Assembly (NCBI GenBank): GCA_050084515.1
Contig: CM114271.1
Span: forward strand, 47,926,001-47,990,000
Length of the DNA: 64,000 nucleotides
Reading direction: 5' to 3'
DNA from: Blasia pusilla
Lineage: Eukaryota; Marchantiophyta; Marchantiopsida; Blasiales
The position numbers were made by a program, and so were the translations under genes. Shown in pieces: positions 24,216 through 34,925 of the stretch. Numbering within the stretch: position 1 is the first letter of the stretch; every line of letters begins with the position of its first letter. Under the pieces are notes generated by a model that was not told the origin of the DNA, did not search any database, and saw nothing but the letters and a program-made list of their open reading frames with translations.

Positions 24216-24400
24216 CTAGTATATTTGTGTGCTATGCAAGGATGTAAATTATCTTCCATAATAAACTTTCATAATTAATAAATGTCATTTAAAATTAATT
24301 TTGATCCTAATGATTGGGAAGACTAACCACCTTTTTTAATGAAAGTGTCAAACAGGAGAGGAGTTTGCAATTGAAAGGCATTCTCCAATTATAATATAGA
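24216..24400 (-). mobile_element. Mini-Helitron, 185 bp
   Basis: On the minus strand it begins TCTATATTATAATTGG (5' TC, preceded by A). It carries the shared family block ending TTGACACTTTCA and finishes with a short stem-loop (TTGCATAGCA region) followed by CTAG, with T beyond. The A/T flanks and TC...CTRR ends are the diagnostic Helitron structure. No Rep/helicase is present, so it is non-autonomous. Related copies lie at 31,221-31,391 and 52,913-53,102. Confidence 0.72.
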
Positions 24401-25106
24401 TTCATTTATTTCTTTCCTATGATGACACAATCATTTGTTGAGATTTACAGTGGTGTGACTCTCTTAGTTTACCACTAGTGCAAAAGGGTGCATGAAAGAC
24501 GCCACTAGAGAAAAAGTGCATGAAAAGCGCGATGTATATTATAGTAAGCTTAATCAATTACGGAGCATGATTTCTTTATTTGCAAACACCTATGAAAACG
24601 TTTTTTTTTTTTTTTCCACCGTACAATAGTTTTCCTCTCGAGTCCATACATGTTATAATGTGATGATCTTTTCTTTCCTTTTTCGAAGTGATACAATTCT
24701 TGAAGAGTTTAAATTTTTAGTGGTTTGACTCTCCAAGTTCACTATAAAGCATACTAGAGCAAACTGTGCGCATTTCACAAATTACATTTTCGGAAATGGC
24801 AAACAAATCAAGTAGACATATAAGTGTGTCTACGCATAAGGATGGATGTCTTATGAGTGACTTGATGAGGATATTCATTCATCGAAACTTCCAGCTGTTT
24901 GTCAAATGCTCACAATTAGCGAGGGGAGAAATGCGCGGAATTGCTAGACCGTAGCGTTTTGTCTCCGTATAGAGTGGTTCGCCGGCACCATTGTGGAGAT
25001 GTCTTTGATTGAATATGTGGATTAGAGAGTTGGTGCTGTCGATACGGGAAGAATGGGATGTGCTGCAGATGAAAAAAAAGGCGGAGGGCGCCATAGAAAG
25101 CCTAGA

Positions 25107-26451
25107 TTACGTAGGTGCTGGACGGGGAGACGGGGAATCGGGAGGCTCTGTTGCCGAGTCTGGAGAGGAGAAAGGAGACTTTCCTGCAGGAGGCGAGACG
25201 GAAGGAAAATTAGGAGACGGTGCAGGTGTGTCGGGAGAAGTTGATTCCTGAAGATCGGATGGCGACACTGATGACTCAGTAAGATTGAATGAAGGTCGTT
25301 TTAAATGTCGTGGATCGCAAGGCGTAGTTGGATCGGGGCAAGAAGATGAGTCCGGTAACGTTGCCAGTTGCACGGTATGAACTTGGAAATCGTCTTTGAA
25401 GAAAGTGAAACTCAGTCGCCGCAGGATGAGACTGGGATTTTTGGTGAAGCGATCCGGCTCGTACTCGAGCTCATAGCTCTTTTGAACCAGGTAATAGTCT
25501 TCAGATAGATCTCGTATCCCACGGCTGATTCTGGACCATAGACTGAGAGATTTTCATTTTCAATGAGCGTCTTCACCAGAATTGGATTCGCAGGATCGCC
25601 ACTAAATATGGCCACCCCTCCTCGCTCCTGAAGTTTCAGGAAGCAATTGGTGCCCAATCCCGCCGTGTCAGAGCTGTAACTTGGAGGTAATATCCCTCTC
25701 TCGCCAACCTGAAACGTGTAAAGTGGTACATTTAGATATCGGAGACGCCAATTACAATCTCTGTCTAGATGGAAACTAAATTCTGTCAAAGAGACTTCTT
25801 TAAACTCGGGGTTCTTTTCTTCTGCATATGTCATTGATACAGATATGAGATACGCGGAGCTTATTGATAATTTTACAGAATTTTCGTTGTCGCACAATAT
25901 TGCAAATTTGGATGCCGTAAGGCATATATGGCTTTGTAAACACCCTTCAGAACGATTTTCGTGGTATCACAAAAAATTTGAGGTTGGATGTGCTTTTGAC
26001 GAAAGTCATAAGACGGCTTTATTTCCGTTACATAATGTGGCTAGGATTCTCGTGAAACGCACTGTCCGTTTTCGAAGAACAAGACTACATGGAAACACGC
26101 TAACATATTACCACCAACCTCGAAGTTGCAGTTGGTACGCATGCACGCTTCCATGACGCCTTGGCTGTAGGTTTGCCCAGTTCCCTCGTTCCAGTGCATC
26201 ATGATTCTCGGCATACGGCTCTCCAAGCAATTGCCGCCAGCCAACAAGTCTATGGGAGGAGACTCGACGTGGAAGAAGCCGGCACCTACTGCCAACTTCT
26301 CCAATGGTTTCAAATCCAAAACGTTCACGTTAGAATCTCCCGGAACTTCGTAGTAGCCATATCTATCTTCCAGTTTCACCACAGTGACGGCCACTGATGG
26401 ACCTTGCAAGCCTCCAACAATCAAGATCGCTGCCAACAACACGCCCAGCAT
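25107..26451 (-). CDS. Predicted secreted protein with Ser/Pro-rich tail, function unknown
   Basis: I do not recognise this family. The first exon (26112-26451) starts with a clear signal peptide (MLGVLLAAILIVGGL) and encodes a domain with several Cys and the block RIMMHWNEGTGQTY. It ends at a good donor (GTAATA). Exon 2 runs from 25821 and contains SFHLDRDCNW and CFLKLQERGGVAIFSG, faintly like a bulb-lectin strand. The coding frame then changes. An intron at 25479-25576 (GTGAAG...AAAAG) restores it and gives a 318-aa model with consistent phases. Alternatively there is a one-base frameshift, since both frames look protein-like across 25490-25560. The C-terminus (25107-25373) is Ser/Pro/Asp-rich, like a cell-wall or arabinogalactan-type tail. 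Real gene status is likely. Its role is not inferable. Confidence 0.6.
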
Positions 26452-27852
26452 CTTTTCACGGTCTGATTCTTCTCTCTTGCCCTTAGTTCACCAAGGGGAT
26501 GCATACACACACAAAACACACTATTTGATCCGTCAATCATCAAAAAGAAAAGAGTCATCACCGGAGAAGTTAGTGCACGCACGTAATCAAATCATAATTT
26601 ATTTAAGAAAGCGATCCTACTGTAGGCAAGATTCATCACACGTGGTTTCTTTGGTGCTTCACTTCCTTTCATCCGAAGCATAATTTCAAAATACTGCTAA
26701 ATCTTAAATGTTTGTCATCGCAGAGCTGCTTCTTTCCATGTGAGGTACAATGAAGGGAGGAAGTGCGAGTCCACATCATTACGTTCAGTGCATATTCAGA
26801 TGTGGCTGTATGTCATGTTATCGATAGGTCTAATTTCCTTCAAGCATACTAGTTGGTGTCGCTACATTGCAGTACTCAAATACTCATATCTGAATTTAAG
26901 GGTGCTTCAAATATTCTGCTATCAGAAACTGCTTTGCACAAAATAGTACATTACCAATTCTTCCAAGTTCAGGCCTTGACAATTTCATCCGTCCCAATAA
27001 AGATTTCACGACCCAATGCAGATTTCACGACGTAAGCAATCATAGAGAAAATGGAAACGAGGAATTTCCTATTTATGCGAGTGCAAACTGTAATTGTACG
27101 TAAGCTGAAGGAAATGGGTGACAATCCATCTCTACAGGACCAAACCAACCCACCTATTATTATTTGAAAATTGACTTCGCCAGTAAATAAGAGTCAGTTC
27201 ACCAGGATTGTGTGCACCAAGTTAAACCTGCGCATCTCACACATTGCCAATGACATCACTCAATTCGTGAAATTAGTCAGAGTCCCTTTATTAAGAAGAA
27301 ATGGTGCACACCATCAACTGGGGACTGTTACCAACACAACCAGACCACTATAGTGAAACTTTAAACCTGATGCAGCAACTACAGATCCACTTGATCAAGT
27401 ATATGAATCTGCTGATCTACATCTCAGAAAGTTGGGCCCTCTTCACAGTACATTGTGGGCAGAAGAGCGCCCTATTCAATTCTACATCATACAATAGTGC
27501 ACTTAACTCCTGCCAGTTAAGTACAGCAGCATTGAAGAGAATCAAGGGCCACAAATGGGTAGCCAGTTAACTATTATACACATGAATGGAGGTTGAACAC
27601 ACTGTACATGAGAAAACTATGATTAGGGCCACTCCATATGGGAGAGTGGTGAGTACCTATGTACATCTTGGCAAGAGGGACATCTCATTGTCGTTTTGGC
27701 CACGACCTCTGAAAAGCTCTATTATTGTTCAAGTGGTTGGAAATTCTTATTTACATCCATCACTCCTCGGAAAAAGCTTGTATTCAGAATGTAGTGCCAG
27801 CCATTGTGCAGTGGAATTTGTCGTAGCCCTCCTGTCAGCCATTCTGGGAGCC
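26452..27852. other. Intergenic stretch, no gene recognised
   Basis: Upstream region of the secreted-protein gene on the left and 3' flank of the Yippee gene on the right. Only short frames, none with recognisable motifs. Confidence 0.5.
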
Positions 27853-30800
27853 TTACCAGTCTTCTTTCATAACCTTGGCCTTTTCAAGAATATACTTGCC
27901 CTCCTTATACTTCTGAGCCTCATCGTAAGCTTTCTCATACTTCCATCCAAGAACTTCTTGGCATTGGAAACATTGTATATCAGCTACAGTGTGAAGCCCA
28001 GTAATCAGCTGCCGATCTTCCTTGGGTCCAACAGTCACATTTACAACATTTTGAAAGAGGTATGCTCTGCCATTCCTGCCCTGCAAATGTTCACCCACGT
28101 TTTTTAGTTTGATTCCAAGACCTGTTCACTGACATTGAGATTGTCAATGACAATTCTGGAACTCAATACCACATTTCACCTCCACATCTCTTCCCCTTAG
28201 AACACACACTCAGTTCATAGGTTAGGGTTAGGGGCAGTAAGCTTTGACACTATGCAACTCCTAAGTTGTTCCCTTGATTATTGTCTAGAAAGTTTCAGAG
28301 ATTGATTTACATTCATAAATTTCAAGCCCCTAATTCCTGTGCCGACCCTTCAAGCAGTTCTTGTCTTTATCATGGTTGATTGCAGATTCCAAGATAGTCT
28401 GCCATTTGAGTCTCAAATGCTTAGAGCTTCAGTGTGTGATCTACCGCTTTTGCAATGGGTGTGAATCGATTCCAGTCTCTCCTGGTTTATCACCTGATCC
28501 AGTAAACTAATTAGTGATCAGTGAGCCTATTCCAGTCTCCGGATCTACCTGATCCAATAAACTAATGAATGATCATTGCCCGTGTTCTCTGCTACAATAG
28601 GATTGGTTTGGAAACTATGTAAATACTAAAAGAATGATTTGAATCTCTCTGTGGACAGTTACATCTGATCATCTACTTACTACTTCGTTGTGGCTAGGTT
28701 TGAACACACATCCAGATCAAGGCTGTAGATAAAACAAGAAAAATAAAAATTTAATAGCAGAAAGCTGAAAACAGCATGAATAAGTTGGCTGGCTAATTAT
28801 ATAGCAGAGAGAGCCTAACTCTTCGATACAAAACGAATATGGCAAAATGTTTCTGAAGAAGAGATTGTTTGAGGGATATTAGTCATTTGTGCATTACCGT
28901 GACTGGACGACCTGTGGCGCTGGACTACAAAAGCGCCTGCACTAAGTGGTAGTTTAACGTGTCTTGTTGTACAACTTGTAGGTTTAGTTCAAGCTCTTAC
29001 AAAATCTTTAGTACTCGAGTCCCTGCAAAGGAACTAGCTGGCTTTCCACCTTCAAAAAGATGACTACTATCAGTCAATGCTAGTTGCAAAAAAAACGAGG
29101 ACTCCGTTGCCTGTGCAATATGTGAGCTTTCAAAATATTTATTCCTCTTTGTTAATCTTCGCATTTATGCAAGGCTAAATGGTCACACTGTCAACCAGAT
29201 GCAGCTTCGTCCTGACTCTTGAACACCAATATGATGGCCTTAGAAGTCACTATCCAGGTACCAGTAACCTGCTGACAGAATGCTTGTGGGTTTTGACGAT
29301 TTGTTACCATGGGTGCACATGATGCGCGTTCTGATTCTCAGCAGAATAAGAAAGAGTGATGATCAGCTCTTCATGATTGGAAATCTCCGAAAAGAGTTTC
29401 CGACTGAAGCAGTTGCATACTGTAATGCATGATGACAACTGACTCTCCGCTGACGAAAACTCTAACTGCATAATGACAACGGACTCTCCGCTGGCCAAAA
29501 CTATCAACTGCATAGTAACAGGAGACTCCGTATCGAAGACAGCTTGCACGCACCAGTAAGTGTTGCTAGTCAGCTGTTCCACTGATCTGAGACAGGGGCG
29601 TCTTCACCAAGGCTTTACGAAGAAGATTCTTATTGTTTTCGCGGTGCAAAAGATTCATCATTCATAGTCTGAGTCAGGTGCCTAAACAGCAGACCCACTC
29701 TTTTGCATATCCAGGCAGACAAGTTCTTGTTTCAACTATTACCAATTCATCGATACTCAAAAATTCCACATTTGCAATATTGCAGTCCTGGAATTTTCAG
29801 GAAAAAAAACTGAACAACGGAACGAAAACCACACTAAAGAACCTAGTTCAACGAATTGCAGCAGCAGAGCAGGCACCAGAATGAAAAATCAAGGTTTGGT
29901 CATGGATGAGAGAACGAATTAGGACTGTAGACGGATGAAAGGCCTCCATCTGCTACCTTCTTCTAGACACTTTCCCCAAACTATTGGTGGAACACAGCTG
30001 AAGACTGAATTAATTCCAACAAACCACAGTCCTTTCAGTGCTTGAATATTTGATGCAAACGTTCCCAGCGAACAAACGAAGGACATACCCAGGATTGGAA
30101 CAGTTCGCAAATGCTTGAGAAAGGTAGCAAATGCAAATTGCACTTACTCCCAGTCAGGCCCCTGCACAACGATCACACGAACTGAAAGAGAGCTACTACG
30201 AGAACATCGCCCGCTGATGTCCTCATGGAGTGGTCATCGGATGCATGTAAAGATTGTAATTCGGCGTGTATTACATGTTGTGCTTGCCTAATTCTACCAG
30301 TCCTAACACACAAACTGCCAGCAAGCATGCCTTTACCCCTGTGTAATCCTAGCATGAACGCAAGTGATGATTTGCAATCTCCCCATCGATAATCACTTGA
30401 AAACGATCTGAAAAATTCAACGTAACTTCGTCCCGGCAATCAAAACCGAAATTGAGAATCGATACGCGATGAAGGCACTTCCAATACATGGAATTCGAAG
30501 CACAAAACCCCGTGGCAGGACAACAGACTGATGGAAGAATGAGATTCAGATAATATGCGTATTACTTTCTCTTTAAAAAGCCGCTTCTTCTACAAATCAA
30601 ACTGCGACCAAATTTGACACAAACTCACAAATTACTCCCAAATTATGATTGCTCCAACCGTCATCCCTTCACTCCAGCCGGGGTTAAGCGAAATAAAAAC
30701 AACTGAAAATTCCTCACATCCAATCAAGCCAGACACACAGCAACATCACGTATGTTTCACAGAATAGATTGAAAGCACAAATGATCTCCAGCCAAAACGC

Positions 30801-30904
30801 GAACTATAGCATACCGTGAAAGACTTGGAGATTATGTCGTCGTGCTCGGCTACATGGCAGCGGCAGTTGCTGCAGCTGTAGATGCGAGGACCACACTCCC
30901 CCAT
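27853..30904 (-). CDS. Yippee-like zinc-binding protein
   Basis: Two exons on the minus strand: 30815-30904 (30 codons, [16 protein letters not shown]...) and 27853-28080 (75 codons plus stop), 105 aa in total, the normal Yippee length. The two zinc-binding CxxC pairs are Cys11/Cys14 and Cys67/Cys70. The family hallmarks [24 protein letters not shown] and [19 protein letters not shown] are intact. Yippee proteins fold like MSS4/RBX-type beta-sheets and include the cereblon-like domain; cellular roles in plants are poorly defined. The junction is ACG|GGC with a GTATGC donor and TTTGCAG acceptor. The single intron is 2.7 kb. The open frame extends upstream of the ATG at 30904 (Arg/Gly-rich), but that part is not conserved and is taken as 5' UTR. 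Confidence 0.94.
28471..28582. repeat. 60-bp tandem duplication in the Yippee intron
   Basis: Two copies starting TCCAGTCTC at 28471 and 28531, sharing ACCTGATCCA[AG]TAAACTAAT and a GATCA tail. Confidence 0.75.
29427..29540. repeat. 41-42 bp tandem repeat in the Yippee intron
   Basis: Units start at 29427, 29468 and 29510 and share GCATAATGACAAC...GACTCTCCGCTG. The third is partial and more diverged. Confidence 0.75.
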
Positions 30905-31220
30905 CCCCCGAATCAACCTCCCGAACGTCCACGAGATCGCGCCTCCTCCTCCTCTCCTCTCCTCCCTTCTCCTCGCTTCTCCTCTTCTCTGGGCTTTGCT
31001 CCTCTGTCCTCTCCTCCTACGCTTTGCTTCCCCTTCTCCTGGCCACCCTCTTGGCTTTTGCGTAGACTGCAGAACTTCCTCTCCTATGGGACTCTCACGA
31101 CGTAGGCACACGGAACTCACGCCACGCGACGGTCGCAGCGTAGAGCTCACCGGCGTGACAGTTGAATCCCGTCCGCTTAACCCGGTCCGGTGGAAGGGAG
31201 CCACGTCCACAATACTAATA

Positions 31221-31391
31221 TCTATCTTCTATCTATCGGAGGATACTAAGCTGCTCCTACGTGTGACACTAAATTTCTCTCAAAAATATTTTTATCATTT
31301 TAACATTGGTTGAAAATTGGTAAAAAAAGTGAAATTATTAATAGGGGCCGTAGTTATTAATCACAGCTGTGCATTGCGCGGTCCTAACTAG
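31221..31391 (+). mobile_element. Mini-Helitron, 171 bp, upstream of Yippee
   Basis: Starts TCTATCTTCTATC after an A at 31220. It contains the family block CTCCTACGTGTGACACT and ends with a stem-loop (GTGCATTGCGCGG) followed by TCCTAACTAG, with T at 31392. This matches the classical plant Helitron 3' end. It lies about 320 bases upstream of the Yippee start codon. It has no coding capacity. Confidence 0.8.
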
Positions 31392-34300
31392 TACCCTATT
31401 AAAAGAGGATGGGGTTTAAGGCAGGGGCCTCCGTGACACGGGTCCCTAAAGAGAAGCCCAATGCACGACATGTTTTGATTACACAGGAAGAAAGATGCAC
31501 TTCGATAAAAACGAGTGATGGAAAACCATCGGAAATACAAAAGAGGGGGACTCAAAGAGTCAAAACCTGAAGGCCACAACAAGACCAGAAAAGGAAGAAG
31601 GGGGCATTCCCCCCCCTAACGACGAAACTCACCAACAATAGAGACAATATCAGCAACAACAAGAGAGCTATGACTACTACTAAGTAGGCCTCTAGCGCCG
31701 GCGTCTCCCACAACCTGAGCCCGCCGCAAAATCCCATTAGCGTGGGCACGCTGCAACGTTATGGAGACCCACTGCCTACAATACAGAATCGCAGTAGCTA
31801 AGGACAACCCATTTCTCGAGTGGAGATGATGGGCGCGATCCGTGAACGAAGTCGAACCTCTCCCCCATAGCCCCATACATCTCTATGGGCGAGGGGATGA
31901 AGATGTGTCCTCGTGTAGTCGATCGTAGATATGTGTCTTCTTCACCGCCCGCCGCCGCCGCTCCTTGTAGCATTCGCCCTTGGGCCACCACTTGGGCTCG
32001 ACCGCCCCGCGTAGGATCTGTGACTACCACGCCCGCCACCACCACCTCGGCCTCACGTGTCATGTAGAGATCGGCACGAATGAGGGAATCCCGCATGGAG
32101 TAGTGCCTCTCTCTCTGCACATGGAAGCCACTCTCCCGAGCAACATCTGAACATGATATCCCGCCTTTGCATCGTGAGTGGCTATCCTCTCACCCCAAGC
32201 GACAAAGATGCCAAATGCACACCAAGTGGATCCAGGCTCCGGCGACACTCGCAGTGTGTCGAACCAACCACCGATGGTTGGGGGAGGCCCAAGCGGAACC
32301 GCATCGCTGTAGTATAGGTAAGTGGTGCGATACGGAAAGCCTGGAGAAGGGGGCGCCCCCCTACCCATGAGCCTGCCCCCTTTCCGGAGCAAGAGCGAAT
32401 AGGGGCCCTAACCTCCATGGGGATATTCCCGTCAGACATAGTTCCTCTAAAAACTGCCTCAAAGTGGGCTTCCATCAAGGAAGATTGGAGCCCAGACTGA
32501 CCGGAGGTAACTAAGGAGGAGAAAGTGGGGAGAACGGCTCTGGCCTCAACTCGAAGGGAATCTCTACAAGCTGTGAGTTACACATACGTCGTTTATTGCT
32601 CGAATCTTTGATTTTTATTACTATACGCGTATACCCTTGTTGTACGAGGACCAACCATTTTTCCCATTAACATTAAGTAGCCATTTTTACCATTAACGAT
32701 AAAGTGGTGGAGTTGTGGATGACAGTTAAGATCTTCATCGCTGCCAAATCTAATTTGAAATTAGGGTTCATTGCACACTTTGGGGTCTTTGCAGGAATTT
32801 GTTTAAAGATTTGCCATTGTCGATACGTTGTCGCGTCCAGACAATGTTCACGTTGATTTTTTTCTAAGTGTGTTTAGATTACGAAAAAGTAGACGCTTGG
32901 ATTTCCCTATTTTGATTAGAGTATGAAATTTGTACACACGTATGCAATGGTGTGTTTCTTTGATGCTTCATGCTATTCATAGTGCTATACAATCTCCTAT
33001 CAAATTCTCTATGTTCTACACTTTCTTGCTTACTGATCTAGACGAGTTACTTTTAATATGAGTAGGGTTACACAACCTATTTGCTCATCGCTCATCGAGC
33101 TTTACATGTGTTTCCAGGAGGACATTGAAGTTTCATCCAACATCATAAGTTTTGATCTACTACAACTTTCCTTTAAGTTTGCATTCTTGCCACTCTCCTT
33201 CAACACTTCTGAATCTAGAAACCTCCAAAAGCAATACATTGCATAGTAAGCAAAAGTAAAAGATTACTTACAACTTTCCTCATTGTACAACGATGAGTAG
33301 AAGAAAGGTGAGATATATATGACTCTAAGACACACAACTATGAAGTCGACACAAGCCAAGGAAAGGATGCAGTGAAGAAAGAAACTCACACTTCTAGCTC
33401 TAACAAATACTATGGAGTTAAGCCTACGAATACTACACCTTCAGAAAGACCATCGTGGTCTCCAATTTCACAAAACAAATCGATCAAGTTGGAGTCGATT
33501 ACAAAATTTGCAAGCAAGGTCAACCCAAAATGGAGGGCCGTATTGGGTTATGATAGTGAGCCAAATTTTGGGGATGCCAAAAGGGATTCTCTTCCCGCCT
33601 CAAAACCTCATAATCATCCCTTAATTGAGCGAGATAGCGGCTTGAAGATCCTTGTCCAAACCATGAGAAAATTCAAGAGGAATCCACTAGAAGTTCAAGT
33701 AGGAGTAGACATAAGACGTTCCGTCCTAGGCTAGCTAGAAAAAGAAGGAGATCCATGCAAGTGAACGTTGCCTTCAAAATTATATTTTAAGCTTAATTGT
33801 AAGGTTGTATTATTTGAAGCTAGAACTATGTTTTGTCCATCTCTTTATGTGTGATCTTTCTTGTCTGCACTCTGAAATAGTTTCCTATAGAGAGAATATC
33901 CTTCTCTCAACTACTTGGACACTCTAATAGTTATTCCCACCCCATAATAGGCTCCAATGCAAGCGCCTTGCATATGTAAGCCACCCGTAGAGAGTGCTCC
34001 CATCCCAAATCTGAACACTCACCAACCAAGAGTGTCCCAATCGACCGTACGGCCAAGTACTCTCCCAAAGATTGCCCCAACTTACAAAGGCATATTCACT
34101 CAAGCGTCGAGAGTGCCCCCATCCTTAAGATGTACACTCACCCAAGCGCCTAGAGCGCTACCACCCCACAACAACAAACTCAATAGATCATCCCTACCCA
34201 ACAACATAACACTAACCAATCAAAGGGCACAAGAGGCCTGTGAAAACATAAGGAATGGCTAGACAACGGAGAGGGTGTTGAGAAAGGGTGAAAGTCAAGT

Positions 34301-34480
34301 CACGGCATCAAGACAAGGCCATGAGGGCACGGACTTCTCGCAAAGAGAAAACAAGACAAAGCGCTGCGAGGGCAAGACAACCATTTTGATAAATTTCAGG
34401 TCAATTTGTGTGTAGGAGTGGTCTATGCTTTGATTGGAGCAATAGAGAGCCTGCAATTATTTTTTTGAGTAAAATTGTTC
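31392..34480. other. Transposon-like stretch without a recognisable intact gene
   Basis: 31,550-32,480 has several long minus-strand frames rich in Gly/Arg, and these may be decayed retroelement coding sequence. 33,372-33,734 has a 120-codon plus frame starting MKKETHTSSS, with no match I know. 33,955-34,200 contains an imperfect repeat of AGAGTG[CT]CCC and ACTCACC motifs. Nothing here can be named with confidence. Confidence 0.4.
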
Positions 34481-34484
34481 TTCA

Positions 34485-34925
34485 TGGAATATTCCACAAT
34501 GTTAATCGAAGGCGAGAAGCTAGATAAGCAAAATTACAATATTTGGCAATTTCGCATTTAGCAATTTCTCACGGGTCAATAACTATGGGAAGTTATTATA
34601 GATTATGAGGCCAAACCAAAACGGGATTCAACAAACTTTCATGTTTCCACTTGGAACAAACGCAAGGCAAGTTCTTCACTACATTTCAATAACGATAAGT
34701 TCTCCAATGATTGGTCACATTCAAGATTTTGATATTCCGAAGGAGAATGGGATGCACTGGAAAAAATGTCCATTCACTAGAAAGGCGAGAAAGCTTCAAT
34801 TGAAACAACAATTGAACAAAGTGAGCAAAAAATTAATGATTATGTTTTGAGGTATCAAACATATTGTTGATTAGTTGAATAGTATTGGAGTGATTGTAGA
34901 AGAAGATGATGATAGTTTGGTCTAC
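34485..34925 (+). pseudogene. Copia-type gag fragment
   Basis: The translated sequence in mixed frames reads like a UBN2/Copia gag. GEKLDKQNYNIWQF occurs near 34,510, then a WDALEKM segment near 34,755. A helical block KINDYVLRYQT precedes VE-LNSIGVIVEEDDDSLVYLASSL near 34,870-34,920, which matches the gag pattern LNSIG-V-DDD. Stops and frame shifts interrupt it. It joins abruptly to CACTA transposase sequence at about 34,926. Confidence 0.65.

Larger units (their letters stand above)
18795..25106. other. Gene-poor region with repeat remnants and an AT-rich tract
   Basis: No gene recognised. 18,795-19,450 is the upstream region of the Harbinger gene. 20,300-21,150 has short frames without a known match. 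22,050-22,130 holds a duplicated unit of about 40 bases (TTCCAACATAGTT...GCGCTTTGAGATAC twice). 23,560-24,120 is strongly AT-rich with many TAAATTAA-like runs, and a T17-type homopolymer lies near 24,600. A 185-bp Helitron is listed separately. Confidence 0.55.

Noticed and set aside
24599-24617. Long T run as a retroposon poly(A) tail on the minus strand
   Set aside because: No LINE or SINE body or target duplication was recognised next to it.
30905-31210. Upstream extension of the Yippee frame to a Met at 31210 (Arg/Gly-rich)
   Set aside because: Yippee proteins start a few residues before the first CxxC; the extension is low-complexity and reads as 5' UTR or promoter.
33372-33734. 120-codon plus-strand frame (MKKETHTSSS...)
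   Set aside because: No recognisable motif and surrounded by transposon sequence; not strong enough for a gene call.
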